In this document: positions 31,687 to 40,637 of the stretch, piece by piece
How positions within the stretch are numbered: position 1 is the stretch's first letter
Layout: every line of letters begins with the position of its first letter
Source of the DNA: Porites lobata
Lineage: Eukaryota > Cnidaria > Anthozoa > Scleractinia > Poritidae
Length of the DNA: 64,000 nucleotides
Reading direction: 5' to 3'
Assembly: GCA_942486035.1 (NCBI GenBank)
Contig: CALNXK010000040.1
Coordinates: 1,042,501 to 1,106,500, forward strand
Translations under genes and position numbers: made by a program
Notes under the pieces: generated by a model
Databases searched by the model: none
Told to the model about the DNA's origin: nothing
What the model saw: the letters and a program-made list of their open reading frames with translations, nothing else

Positions 31687-32808
31687 ATGGGGGATGCAAA
31701 AAAGCGACAAGAATTATTGAAGCATTTGTTTCTATCCAAAGACAGTCCAGTAGCTTTTACGTCCGCAACCAAAGTTTACGAATATCTTCGCCATGTACTG
31801 GGAATTTTTGACATTTCCTTACGCTACGTTAGAAGGTTTGAAAGAACACATGTTCGTCCCAATCAAATCATCCGCAATGGCATCGATAGGTTTCCGAGAT
31901 TGAGAACATTTGCAAACGGTCTCAATCACATATGGCAATTGGACCTGGTGGATTTACATGCCCATCCCAATAGCAGGTACAACAAGTTCATTTTGAGCAA
32001 AATAGACGTTTTTTCTAGACAAGCGGATGCTGTATTGCTCGCAAACAAGAGTGCTTCTGCCGTTTTGCGTGGTTTTAAAAAAATCTTGGATAATGTCGGA
32101 GTCAAACCCCACAAAGTACACACGGACGAGGGAAAAGAATTTTTTAATTCTCTTTTCAGTACTTTTTGTCGGGAAAACAGAATCCATCATTACAAGACGG
32201 ATTCAGAAATGAAAGCTGCCATGGTGGAGAGATTCAATCGTTCTCTTCAAACGAAATTGTACAGGATAATCATGTACAACAAATCCAAAGGTGTGAGAGA
32301 GTCTCTAGCTATTATCTTGGAAAGGGTCATAAAAGATCATAATGCCTTGAAACATTCTGCCACCGGCATAGCTCCGAAAGACATCACGCCTGTCGTGTCT
32401 GGAAAATTACTTCCTCTCCAAAATCAACATAGAAAAAACATGAATTTGGGAAGAAAAAGTGGTTTTCGATTCAAGATAGGAGATCATGTTCGCATAACGA
32501 GACAAAAGACGCCTTTCCACAAAGCTTACAGAGGTACGTTTTCCGAAGAAGTGTTTGTAGTGAGGGAGCGCCGCAGAAGATGGTATAATGTGCCCGTCAA
32601 TCTTTACCGTTTGAAAGATCTTACAGGAGAGTCTTTAAAAGGCGTGTTTTACGAACAACAACTGTACAAAGTGGTGTTACCTATGCGGAAGACGGTAGAA
32701 AAAGTTTGGAAGAGGGACAAGAAGGGAAACGTGTTTGTCAGTTTCTTGGATCATCCTAAAAAACATTTTCTGTGGCTGAACAAAAATGAGTTTGCAAGAC
32801 ATCGATAG
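31687..32808 (+). CDS. int: Retroviral-type integrase (373 aa)
   Basis: The enzyme inserts the element into host DNA. The RNase H-fold core shows the DDE triad: D86 in WQLDLVD, D146 in VHTDEGKEFF and E181 in AAMVERFNR, with 34 residues between the last two, matching the Polinton c-integrase family. An SH3-like and a degenerate chromo-like tail follow (KVWKRDKKGNVFVSF to HFLWLNKNEF). No clear N-terminal HHCC zinc domain was seen. Start ATG 31687 lies 12 nt after the TCATTTTGTTTGT gene-start motif. The 3' end overlaps the next gene by 23 nt. Confidence 0.93.
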   Translation: MGDAKKRQELLKHLFLSKDSPVAFTSATKVYEYLRHVLGIFDISLRYVRRFERTHVRPNQIIRNGIDRFPRLRTFANGLNHIWQLDLVDLHAHPNSRYNKFILSKIDVFSRQADAVLLANKSASAVLRGFKKILDNVGVKPHKVHTDEGKEFFNSLFSTFCRENRIHHYKTDSEMKAAMVERFNRSLQTKLYRIIMYNKSKGVRESLAIILERVIKDHNALKHSATGIAPKDITPVVSGKLLPLQNQHRKNMNLGRKSGFRFKIGDHVRITRQKTPFHKAYRGTFSEEVFVVRERRRRWYNVPVNLYRLKDLTGESLKGVFYEQQLYKVVLPMRKTVEKVWKRDKKGNVFVSFLDHPKKHFLWLNKNEFARHR

Positions 32809-34276
32809 AGACATCCTAGATGACGATTTGAGAATATGGATCTTATCGAACGATCAAAGAGTACAGAGAAAATCAAAGATCGATAGTGTTCGAAGTTTTT
32901 TCGAAGCCCGATTGGAACGTGTTCTGAATTTGACGGAAAACAAGTGGAAACTCTGTGTGGACAAAGTCATCTTGAATAACGAACAGGATGACCGACTTTA
33001 CGTCAAATTGGAAGATCCCAATGGTGGATTTGAAAGAAGCATCGATTTACCAGGAGGGCACTATACCAATTCGTTCGAGATTGTTCAAGAGGTGGATACT
33101 CTCTTGAGAAATAGATCGTTTGTCGATCCTTTAAAGTTGCATAAAGAGGATCAATACAAATTTGGAGTTTTCTTCGGTTTCAACGATAAGCAATGGTGTT
33201 TTAATCGAGGATCGATAATGCTGAAATTGCATGGGGATGAAGATTATTGCACACTCTGGCAAAAAATTGTTAAGGCTTACAATGATAAGGTTTTTTTCGT
33301 CGGAAAAGACGGTAAAAAATATCTGAGAAGATACGATTTGAAAAAAACCGGTCATAACATTTTTAGAGATAAATATGTTGTCCATGAGTTGGCTGGTGAA
33401 AAAGCTGGTTTGTCAGACAGCGTGTGGAAAGACGTATTTAGTAACAGTACTGTTTTACCATATAGAGGAGACATTGCTACGGCTGATGATAGTTCTCCTT
33501 TCAGGATGGTCACCTTTTTCGCGTCCACATATGGGGCAAAGTTTGATCAATTTTTTTTCGCAGTATCTGACAAATTGAAAATACTGTTACGAAGTTTTGC
33601 ATCCAACTATATTGGTTCGTCTGGGCCGGGGATTCGTTGGACGGGTTATTTGCAACAGCAACAAAGAGATCCTGCCAAGAAAATTTTTACATTTTATTAC
33701 CAACAATCCGGATGGCGAAACACATTTTTTTTCACGTTAAAGTCTGCAACGTGGAAAAATCAACTTTTCGCTTCGTCTACAGTTTTGTGGAGAAGTCGTG
33801 TCTTCGAAGCGACAGACGTCTTACGCGTTCAATCGGATGTGGATGTGATTGTAAAATCACGACGTTATGAAGATTTTCAGCTTGTTTTGCCCAGATCGAT
33901 CGATTATGACCGTCGCACCATGTTACAAGACATATTCGAACTGGGGGACGCGATGCGTGAATTACGCCCCACGCACGTGAACATTGAACTTCTCAACATG
34001 TTCTGTAAGTACCACGATGCATCCAGGCGTGGCGAAGAACAACACATGTTTTTAAAGAACGTTCCCTTGACGAGAACAGTTCAAAATCCTCTGGTGTTTG
34101 TGGAAAGTTACAGAGACAGAGAAAAAAAAGAATTGTTACCATTCACGGCCGATTCCATCGTCGTAAAAATTACAGACGTGAACACGGGTCAGACCGTTCC
34201 GTTTTGGAGAGGAGCAACATTTCTCTGTTTGTACATGGTGAAAGACGACGCAGATTGGAGACCCGACGATGAATGA
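32786..34276 (+). CDS. Unknown, possibly a minor virion protein (496 aa)
   Basis: No firm family assignment. Beta-rich pattern without membrane segments. Residues about 54-110 (WKLCVDKVILNN, IDLPGGHYTNSFEIVQEVDTLL) resemble in outline the N-terminal part of the next gene product: a strand pair, a glycine-rich turn, then a helix. The C-terminus (FTADSIVVKITDVNTG then FLCLYMV) likewise echoes the terminal strands of penton-like proteins. It overlaps the integrase by 23 nt and the next gene by 8 nt, so the three are probably co-expressed. It may be a paralogue or partner of the penton-like protein, which is inference. Confidence 0.75.
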   Translation: MSLQDIDRDILDDDLRIWILSNDQRVQRKSKIDSVRSFFEARLERVLNLTENKWKLCVDKVILNNEQDDRLYVKLEDPNGGFERSIDLPGGHYTNSFEIVQEVDTLLRNRSFVDPLKLHKEDQYKFGVFFGFNDKQWCFNRGSIMLKLHGDEDYCTLWQKIVKAYNDKVFFVGKDGKKYLRRYDLKKTGHNIFRDKYVVHELAGEKAGLSDSVWKDVFSNSTVLPYRGDIATADDSSPFRMVTFFASTYGAKFDQFFFAVSDKLKILLRSFASNYIGSSGPGIRWTGYLQQQQRDPAKKIFTFYYQQSGWRNTFFFTLKSATWKNQLFASSTVLWRSRVFEATDVLRVQSDVDVIVKSRRYEDFQLVLPRSIDYDRRTMLQDIFELGDAMRELRPTHVNIELLNMFCKYHDASRRGEEQHMFLKNVPLTRTVQNPLVFVESYRDREKKELLPFTADSIVVKITDVNTGQTVPFWRGATFLCLYMVKDDADWRPDDE

Positions 34277-35117
34277 TGGTAGTTCGTACGATCCGTCGAC
34301 TGTGACTCCGCTCTCTCTCGTGTTCGATGGAACCACCAATGAAGAAGGGAAATTGGTCTTAGATTTCAAATCTCGACATGCCAAATATTCGTTTAATTAC
34401 GAAGTGGCACTCGCTTCTTTGGGATTGCAAGTAAATACGGTGGAAAATGTGCGAGAAGATCAAGCTTATTTTCAATTCAAAGATACTTTGGGAAATTTGG
34501 AAAAAGCTGTTTACTTAAAAGCAAAGATAGCCACGGTGCAAGACTTGATAACCCATATAAATGCACATTCTAAGAACAAGTTTGTTTTCTTTTCCAAGAG
34601 CAGTGACAATATTCTACAGTTGGACTTAAAGTTTGGAACACTGATGATATCGAAAAGAATAGCAAAATCGTTGGGAATGTTGGACAAAAAAGGAAAAATT
34701 TCAGATTTCTTTCGTTTATTAAATTCTCAAACGACCATTATAAATCGATCTAACGGAAATGTCGAATTAGATGGTACAAATTCGAAACAGTCACAAAACA
34801 TTGTACAATTTCCAAAATCTCTGCAGGAGTCCGTGTGGGCAGATATTTCCAAGTACTCCTTTCAGACGATATTTGTAGATTCCAACATGGGAGAGTTCAA
34901 TTTTGTGGGAAGTCAAAAAACACAAAACATTGCGGTGATACCCATGGATCCTTACGCGTCCATCTTGCATCACGTACCTATGAAATTGCTATATCACCGA
35001 TTGTATCAACCCCGATTCCATCATATATATGTGCGATTGGCATCGTCGAGCGGTGCATTGTTAACAGGTGTCAAAGCAACAGTTGAATTGAAATTGAGAA
35101 GAAGACATCTAAATTGA
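34269..35117 (+). CDS. Penton-like minor capsid protein (282 aa)
   Basis: The N-terminal part (YEVALASLGLQV, then LITHINAHSKN) and the C-terminal strands (HHIYVRLASSSGALLTG then ATVELKLRR) follow the pattern of Polinton penton (vertex) proteins, which end in a conserved beta-hairpin. The position next to basic core genes and upstream of the capsid gene agrees. Sequence similarity is weak by eye; a structural prediction would settle it. Confidence 0.6.
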   Translation: MNDGSSYDPSTVTPLSLVFDGTTNEEGKLVLDFKSRHAKYSFNYEVALASLGLQVNTVENVREDQAYFQFKDTLGNLEKAVYLKAKIATVQDLITHINAHSKNKFVFFSKSSDNILQLDLKFGTLMISKRIAKSLGMLDKKGKISDFFRLLNSQTTIINRSNGNVELDGTNSKQSQNIVQFPKSLQESVWADISKYSFQTIFVDSNMGEFNFVGSQKTQNIAVIPMDPYASILHHVPMKLLYHRLYQPRFHHIYVRLASSSGALLTGVKATVELKLRRRHLN

Positions 35118-35126
35118 AAAAAAAAA

Positions 35127-36002
35127 ATGGGTCGTTTGACTACTATGAAAAGTAGGTTTTATTATGCTCAAAAAGGTGGTTCGCACTATACGGCCGGTAA
35201 CCAACCCTATCAAGAAGGAGGATCGGGGCATTACACGGCCGGTGGCGAGGTCTATCAAGAAGGTGGTGCGAGAAAACGAAAGAGAGGTAACAATTGGTCT
35301 CGACAGAAGAAAAAAAAGCTTTCTAACCAAGTTATGTTGGAACGAATGGGTGTCGACCCCACAGCAGTTAATTTGAAAAAAGAAGCCGAAGAATTGGACC
35401 AGTTGTTGGAAAGTCCTACGAAATCGAAAGCTGCTTTTCCTCAACGCATTCTGCCTAAAAAACAGAGAAAAACGAAAACAAAGAAAACTGGTCCAAGAGC
35501 AATAGATTTGCGATATCTGAACATGCCGAATCCGGAACCTCATGAATTTAACTTTAGACTCAAAAGAGCCAAATCTGGTAAGACATTGCCTAAAGATAGA
35601 GCCGGTTTGACTGCTTTTCTCAACAGCATCCGTCCGAACAACAAGCGAACCAGATCAAGACAAGATACTCATCTCTACAAAGTCATGCAACGTTTTGGGA
35701 CTCTTCGCCGAAAGGATCCCACACTTTTACACACGCACACCACGGGTTGGTACATGCACGGTAAAAATGCAGGAATGCCTCGGCCCGGCGTAAAAGCTGC
35801 AATGATTCGAGAGGCGACGAAGATGATGTTGGATTACTATAAAAACAAGAGAGGTACGGCGTACATGAAAGAGATTTACGGCAACGCCAGAGGGCAGAGA
35901 GGTCGCGGTCAGAAAGGTGGTTTTCTTTTAGACTTAATTGTAAATGGTGGAAAAGCTATTGGAAACCTGTTTAGCACTGGTGCAAAAGCTATTGGGTTTT
36001 GA
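35127..36002 (+). CDS. Basic core-like protein with C-terminal amphipathic segment (291 aa)
   Basis: Very rich in Lys/Arg. Two N-terminal repeats (SHYTAGNQPYQEGG, GHYTAGGEVYQEGG) precede basic clusters (ARKRKRG, KKQRKTKTKK). The last about 26 residues after RGQKGG are hydrophobic/amphipathic, a layout like small basic core precursors of adenovirus (pX type) or membrane-active pVI. It probably binds the viral DNA in the particle. It starts 9 nt after the penton-like gene. Confidence 0.7.
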   Translation: MGRLTTMKSRFYYAQKGGSHYTAGNQPYQEGGSGHYTAGGEVYQEGGARKRKRGNNWSRQKKKKLSNQVMLERMGVDPTAVNLKKEAEELDQLLESPTKSKAAFPQRILPKKQRKTKTKKTGPRAIDLRYLNMPNPEPHEFNFRLKRAKSGKTLPKDRAGLTAFLNSIRPNNKRTRSRQDTHLYKVMQRFGTLRRKDPTLLHTHTTGWYMHGKNAGMPRPGVKAAMIREATKMMLDYYKNKRGTAYMKEIYGNARGQRGRGQKGGFLLDLIVNGGKAIGNLFSTGAKAIGF

Positions 36003-36008
36003 TTGAAA

Positions 36009-36254
36009 ATGGCTTCTGCTTATTGTCTTCGATGCAAACGTCGGTCGTCTACTCGAAATGTTAGGGTAATCACAACTAGAAATGGTAGAAAGAGAATGAC
36101 GGGAAATTGTCATAGATGTGGTACTCGAGTTAGCAAATTTGTCGGTGGGCGGCAAAGTGGAAGAGGTTTGCATGATAGGATTATGTTTTGGAAACGTTTA
36201 CACGATCAAGTCGGAGGCATCGTGAGAAATCCAAGAACCATTTGGGACTTTTGA
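36009..36254 (+). CDS. Small zinc-ribbon protein, DUF5679-like (81 aa)
   Basis: MASAYCLRCK and GNCHRCGTRV form a Cys4 ribbon with a basic NGRKRMTG linker, the pattern of DUF5679 proteins common in large and mid-size eukaryotic DNA viruses. ATG 36009 starts just 7 nt after the preceding stop. Role unknown; nucleic-acid binding is likely. Confidence 0.75.
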   Translation: MASAYCLRCKRRSSTRNVRVITTRNGRKRMTGNCHRCGTRVSKFVGGRQSGRGLHDRIMFWKRLHDQVGGIVRNPRTIWDF

Positions 36255-36325
36255 TGCGTATAGACTTTACGTGACTGTAGAACATAAAATACAGTGGGAG
36301 TTAAGAGTAGTTGTTCATTTCAAAG

Positions 36326-37018
36326 ATGGTGCGAAAGAGATACTATCACGTTTCGGATCCTATGCGGTTTTACAAGCAGATGTTGCCATACAGAAAAAGG
36401 GGACGATATCAGAGAGGAGGAAAATTGTCGTTTGGAAAGTTGAAGAAAATCGTGGGTCCTATAGCTTCTAAATTGGGACCGTCCGTCGTACCGCTAGTGA
36501 GCAAAGGGATAGATTACGGACTGTCTAAGGCGTTGACGTTTGGAAAGAAGAAGTTTCCGAAACATGCAGACAAACTGGCCATGGCGGAAAATCTTTTGGC
36601 CAAAGCGGCCGTGGGCGACAGAGTGGGCAACTTGCTGAAAAAGAAAATGTCGGGAGCCGGACGCCGCAACGGATTGAAACGTTTGCAGAGTGGTGGAAAG
36701 ATCGATTTCAGAGGTCTGGCCAAATCGCTGGCACCTTCAGTGACTCCTCTAATCAGCAAGGGAATTGACGCGGCCGTGTCAAAAGCTTTTGCTTATGGAA
36801 AAAAAAGATTTCCAAAACGAGCAAAAGGGTTGAGTCTCATCGAGAACATTGCGAAGCAAGCTAATTTGGGAGGTCGATTTGCATCCATGCTGCAAAAGAA
36901 AATGTCGGGTGCTGGAAGGCGAAAAAGAAAAAGAAGAAGAGGACAGAAAGGAGGAGGTGCCGGACTGGCCATGTTAGCATCGGCAATTTTACCCTCTCTG
37001 TTAGACAAGATATTTTAA
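36326..37018 (+). CDS. Duplicated basic core-like protein (230 aa)
   Basis: It contains two homologous blocks, residues about 31-114 and 123-199, each running from GGK(L/I) through PSV(V/T)PL(V/I)SKGID and FGKK(K/R)FPK to KKMSGAGRR. Arg/Lys clusters follow (RKRKRRRGQKGG) and the last 20 residues are hydrophobic. MSGAG at 108-112 and 193-197 matches the adenovirus protease consensus (M/I/L/N/Q)xGx-G, so the precursor may be cut by the element's own protease. The layout recalls adenovirus core precursors. Confidence 0.75.
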   Translation: MVRKRYYHVSDPMRFYKQMLPYRKRGRYQRGGKLSFGKLKKIVGPIASKLGPSVVPLVSKGIDYGLSKALTFGKKKFPKHADKLAMAENLLAKAAVGDRVGNLLKKKMSGAGRRNGLKRLQSGGKIDFRGLAKSLAPSVTPLISKGIDAAVSKAFAYGKKRFPKRAKGLSLIENIAKQANLGGRFASMLQKKMSGAGRRKRKRRRGQKGGGAGLAMLASAILPSLLDKIF

Positions 37019-37257
37019 TCTTTTTTGAAGATGAAAAAAAAAAGAAAGAAAGAAAGAAAAAAGAACAGTTTAGGGTCGTAAAAGTGGGACAGAGAGGAAG
37101 GAATGTCGGATTGGCCATATTAACATCTACAATTTTTCACCCACTTTTTTTTAGACGAGATATTTTAATCTTATTTTTGTCTCTTTTTTTTATATTGTAT
37201 AACCAATAAAATGTATTGAAAATGTAAAACCGTGTCATTTCGTTGTCGAACACTATC
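37019..37257. other. Spacer with decayed copy of core-gene 3' end and gene-boundary signals
   Basis: GACAGAGAGGAAGGAATGTCGGATTGGCCATATTAACATC and the TTTTTTTAGACGAGATATTTTAATCTT that follows repeat, in degraded form, the last codons and 3' end of the preceding gene (36942-37022). AATAAA (37205) and TCATTTCGTTGT (37235) precede the next ATG. Confidence 0.5.
37205..37246 (+). promoter_or_regulatory. Gene-boundary module before the tiny basic gene
   Basis: AATAAA at 37205-37210 and TCATTTCGTTGT at 37235-37246, 11 nt before the ATG. Confidence 0.45.
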
Positions 37258-37434
37258 ATGGGAAGAGGTAAAAGGAGATTTGATCCCAAGACGGACCTGG
37301 CTATCTTCAAGGCAGTAAAAAAACAATTTGGTGGAATGAAGAGAAATTCGGCGTTTTTGAGAAAAGTATTGTCTAAAAATGTGGAAAAACAATTGGCAAG
37401 AAGAGTGCATAAAAAGATTAGACGTCGGAGATAA
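37258..37434 (+). CDS. Tiny basic protein (58 aa)
   Basis: MGRGKRRFDPKTDLAIF start, helical middle and a basic tail ending in KIRRRR. About one third of residues are Lys or Arg, so it is a likely DNA-binding virion component. It has its own AATAAA plus TCATTTCGTTGT boundary upstream. Confidence 0.6.
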   Translation: MGRGKRRFDPKTDLAIFKAVKKQFGGMKRNSAFLRKVLSKNVEKQLARRVHKKIRRRR

Positions 37435-37484
37435 AAGCATCATTTTAGACATACTCTTGTTCTGTGGAGAACGGGAAAAAAAAC

Positions 37485-38387
37485 ATGTCGGCTTTTGCTT
37501 ATCTTCAGAAAGATTACGACAAGATTCAACAAAAAAAGAAATTAGAAACCGATTTGGTGAAAAACTTGAACAAACCTAACAGTAACAAAAAACGCAAGAG
37601 AGAAGATCATGTCGACGACACGACGGAAAACGAAGCAGACGATGAAATGGTGAAAATGGTGAAAAGACTAAAGAAGACCAAAAAAAGAGATTTGGCAGCC
37701 AGAAAGAAATCGAACATGAAAAAGGACAGAGAAACACTGCAGACAAAGAAGAAAATGCTTTTGGGACAGAAAAAGCGTTTGACAGCCATGAAAACAAAAC
37801 TTTTCAAGTCTAAAAAAAAACAAAATTCTCTAAGCGATGAAGATGAAAAAGAATACGACCCTTCTTCTTCTTCATCATCGACAGAAGAAGAAGAAGAAGA
37901 AGAACAAGGTGACGAAATGGAAAATATTGCGGATTACATCGGTTATTTGGAGGATGGGATAAACCAGGCCAATGCCAACATCAAAGCACAAGAGAAGATG
38001 TTTAAAACTCTTTTTAATATCAATGTGGACGAAGAGATGGAAAATAGAAGCGAAGAATTATTACAAGCGGATGAAGAGGCCCAACGAAAACGTAATGCTG
38101 CAGCGGAAAGAGCTTTCAATACACTCAAGAGGGTGAGCGAATTGGAGGATGAATTAAAACAACACGACCAATTCAAAGCGGTCATGAAGTCCATGTTGGG
38201 TGACAGAGGCGTCTCTACGGAGAAAACAAAGGATAAAAAAGAGGCGGCAAAGAAAACAAAATCAAAACCATCCAAGGCATCAAAGAGTGAAGAACTGGAA
38301 GAAGAGAATCAGGACACGTTATTGGCGGACGCTCTGGCAAAATTAGAGAAGAAGAAGAATAGAAAACGAAAGAAGCAAAATAATTAG
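37485..38387 (+). CDS. Highly charged coiled-coil protein, scaffold-like (300 aa)
   Basis: Almost entirely Lys, Arg, Glu, Asp, Gln and Ser. Basic first half, a Ser run followed by a Glu run (about residues 126-145), then long heptad stretches and a basic C-terminus (RKRKKQNN). It lies directly before the capsid gene. Position and composition suggest an assembly scaffold or core protein. No homologous family was recognised. Confidence 0.65.
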   Translation: MSAFAYLQKDYDKIQQKKKLETDLVKNLNKPNSNKKRKREDHVDDTTENEADDEMVKMVKRLKKTKKRDLAARKKSNMKKDRETLQTKKKMLLGQKKRLTAMKTKLFKSKKKQNSLSDEDEKEYDPSSSSSSTEEEEEEEQGDEMENIADYIGYLEDGINQANANIKAQEKMFKTLFNINVDEEMENRSEELLQADEEAQRKRNAAAERAFNTLKRVSELEDELKQHDQFKAVMKSMLGDRGVSTEKTKDKKEAAKKTKSKPSKASKSEELEEENQDTLLADALAKLEKKKNRKRKKQNN

Positions 38388-38410
38388 ACCTCAACTTTAT
38401 TTTTTTTATC

Positions 38411-39976
38411 ATGCCTGAAAAACGTGTGCATGCTGCTGCCGTGGAGGAAGACTTAGAAGTAGTGGAAGAAAAACTTTTCAAATCTGGCGAAGAAACCAAA
38501 ACTCTAGATGAGACTTGGGGAGATTATTTTCCCGTTCGCATCAATCCAGAACCTTTAGCTGCTGGCGAAAATGCCAAGATATTGCGATTTGAAGTCAAAT
38601 CGAGAGGTGACACGTTTCTAATACCGGCCAAACACATCCGTCTACACGCTGCTTTCATACTAGACAGAGATGGGGCAGGTGCTAGATTTGACGATCCTCA
38701 CGCTAACGGTCGTGCCAACGGTGCAGATCATTACGGCCGATTTGTGAATGGATTGAAGTACAAGGCAATCAAGAAAATCCGAGTGAAACCGGGAGGTCTT
38801 CAAGACATAGAACAAGTCGGTGACCATTTGAATTGTAAAGAGTGGCTGAATTTCCTGGCTTTCTACAACAAGTACGAGAAGAAAAATAAGGCAAAACGGA
38901 GAAATGATTTCTTCGAACCAGATTTGGTGGGTTCTCACTGGGAAAATGCAGTGGGAGTCACTCTGACAGATGCACAGATCAGGGCAGTCACTAATGACAA
39001 GAAAGGATTGGATGCCATGAGAAGGTTGGAAAAGAGATGTTTTGATGAAGATCCCATACACATGGATTTTTCTCCTCTTCCTGGAGAATTTTGTCAGATA
39101 AACAGTGCAACAACAAGTTTTTTTAATGGCACAATAGAAATAGAATTTGCTTCAAATCAGCAAATGATTATTGCCAGACAAGGTGACGATACTGGGTTGG
39201 GAACGGTAGAGCAAGGCCATTATCGGTTGGATCGTGCCAACTGTTATCTGGAAATATTGTACATGCAAAAAGCAGATCCAAACGAAAATGCAGACATTCA
39301 AGATGCCATGATAAATCACGGCGCTCAGACGTTCACTGGCACGGACAAGTTTCACCTGATGGTGAGTCCCCCTTTTCGTCCAGTTGTGGGCGATAATCTC
39401 ATTCAACGCTGGCACACGCTGGACTACAGAATTCCCAACAGAGGCTTCATAGGAATCATCAGCAGAGCAAGTCTAATAGATGGTGCTTTTGGAACAGACA
39501 TGTTTCAATTTCAGCCCTTCAACTGCGATTATGTGCAGGTATTTGTGGACGAAAAGAACATCGTCCGAGGAGACAGGATAGAGTGGAGAGGAGATAACAC
39601 ACAGAGGAGGGAGTTGTTTTATCAGAGTCAGTGCGATGCAGTGGCTCGATATCACAACGATATAAGAGACAACATCTTCAATCTCGATCCAGAAGCTCTT
39701 CCCCGTTCCATGTGGCTGTGGTATTACGAGACGACTGCCAATTTCGAAGCAGGTTTGGCCAACGCTCTTCAGAAGATAGAAAAGACCTTCCGAGCCAATC
39801 TACACTTCACTCAAGCCAGTAACGACGAACATTACCTGTGCATCTTCTATGTGGCAAAAGATCAACTGACGATGATGGATGCAACACACAACGGTTGGGG
39901 AACTGTACAAGAGATGCAATTACCTCTCACCCAACCCAACTACATCACTCTGACGAGGCACGGACAGCAGCTTTAA
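38411..39976 (+). CDS. Major capsid protein, double-jelly-roll type (521 aa)
   Basis: This would form the hexon-like trimers of the shell. Length fits the family. An early strand pattern (GDTFLIPAKHIRLHAAFIL) corresponds to the first jelly-roll strands. RIPNRGFIGIISRASLIDGAF followed by FQFQPFNCDYVQVFVDEKNI matches the conserved block where Polinton capsid proteins begin the second jelly roll. Its place directly before the protease and ATPase supports the call. Primary similarity is low by eye, so fold prediction is the best test. Confidence 0.8.
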   Translation: MPEKRVHAAAVEEDLEVVEEKLFKSGEETKTLDETWGDYFPVRINPEPLAAGENAKILRFEVKSRGDTFLIPAKHIRLHAAFILDRDGAGARFDDPHANGRANGADHYGRFVNGLKYKAIKKIRVKPGGLQDIEQVGDHLNCKEWLNFLAFYNKYEKKNKAKRRNDFFEPDLVGSHWENAVGVTLTDAQIRAVTNDKKGLDAMRRLEKRCFDEDPIHMDFSPLPGEFCQINSATTSFFNGTIEIEFASNQQMIIARQGDDTGLGTVEQGHYRLDRANCYLEILYMQKADPNENADIQDAMINHGAQTFTGTDKFHLMVSPPFRPVVGDNLIQRWHTLDYRIPNRGFIGIISRASLIDGAFGTDMFQFQPFNCDYVQVFVDEKNIVRGDRIEWRGDNTQRRELFYQSQCDAVARYHNDIRDNIFNLDPEALPRSMWLWYYETTANFEAGLANALQKIEKTFRANLHFTQASNDEHYLCIFYVAKDQLTMMDATHNGWGTVQEMQLPLTQPNYITLTRHGQQL

Positions 39977-39998
39977 AAAAAAAAAGAAAGATAGAAAC

Positions 39999-40562
39999 AT
40001 GCATTTTACTCAGCAATTGGAAAAAGTCGGACAAAGAGATAAGCATATATCCAAACATTTTTTAGGAGTGTTTGCAGCAGATCAGATACCTCTAGGTAAA
40101 ACAGGATGTTGTATCGTCAATACGGATCCCATAAGCAAGAGCGGTCAACACTGGGTGTGTGTTTTTACGGGAGGAGATGGAAAAAAGAATTTTTATTTCG
40201 ATTCTTATGGTCTGCCTCCCACCCATTGGAACTCGCATTGGGCTCCTTTCATGAGATACATTCGTAGTAACGGCGATTTTCAACAAGAAACGAGCGACGT
40301 TTGCGGAGATTATTGCGTCTACGTTCTCAAAAAATTGTGTTCTATGCCCACGCCCGACTTACAAGAAGTGGTAAAGTATTTCGATGAAGACGATAAGAAA
40401 GGAAACGATGTTCTAGTCTTCGATTTGATTCACAAGGAATTTCCTAGGATTTTGAATGATACAGATCACGAGTTAAACGTAGATTACGATAATTTTAAGA
40501 AAAACATCAAATCTCGGCAACAGGGTAGTAAGCCTAGAAGAGTGTTACAGTTGTTAGATTGA
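39999..40562 (+). CDS. pro: Adenain-like cysteine protease (187 aa)
   Basis: Maturation protease that cuts virion precursors. Catalytic residues in family C48/adenain order: His51 in GQHWVCVF, Asp68 in YFDSYG, Gln95/96 and Cys102 in DVCGDYCVY. Length is close to adenovirus protease (about 200 aa). It starts 22 nt after the capsid gene. GG and MSGAG motifs in neighbouring core proteins are probable substrates. Confidence 0.93.
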   Translation: MHFTQQLEKVGQRDKHISKHFLGVFAADQIPLGKTGCCIVNTDPISKSGQHWVCVFTGGDGKKNFYFDSYGLPPTHWNSHWAPFMRYIRSNGDFQQETSDVCGDYCVYVLKKLCSMPTPDLQEVVKYFDEDDKKGNDVLVFDLIHKEFPRILNDTDHELNVDYDNFKKNIKSRQQGSKPRRVLQLLD

Positions 40563-40624
40563 AATAAAAAGACTCGTTTGTAAGTAAAACACCCAGTTGC
40601 TTTTCTGTCTGTCTCATTGTTTGT
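40563..40624 (+). promoter_or_regulatory. Gene-boundary module before the ATPase
   Basis: AATAAA at 40563-40568 overlaps the end of the protease gene; TCATTGTTTGT at 40614-40624 lies 13 nt before the ATPase ATG. Confidence 0.45.
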
Positions 40625-40637
40625 CCGGTCTATCACC

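Noticed and set aside
36003..36008. TTG as start of the zinc-ribbon gene (and TTG/GTG starts at 31672, 36311, 37243, 37464, 40617, 44670)
   Set aside because: Eukaryotic expression favours ATG; in each case an ATG lies within a few codons and fits the upstream gene-start motif better.
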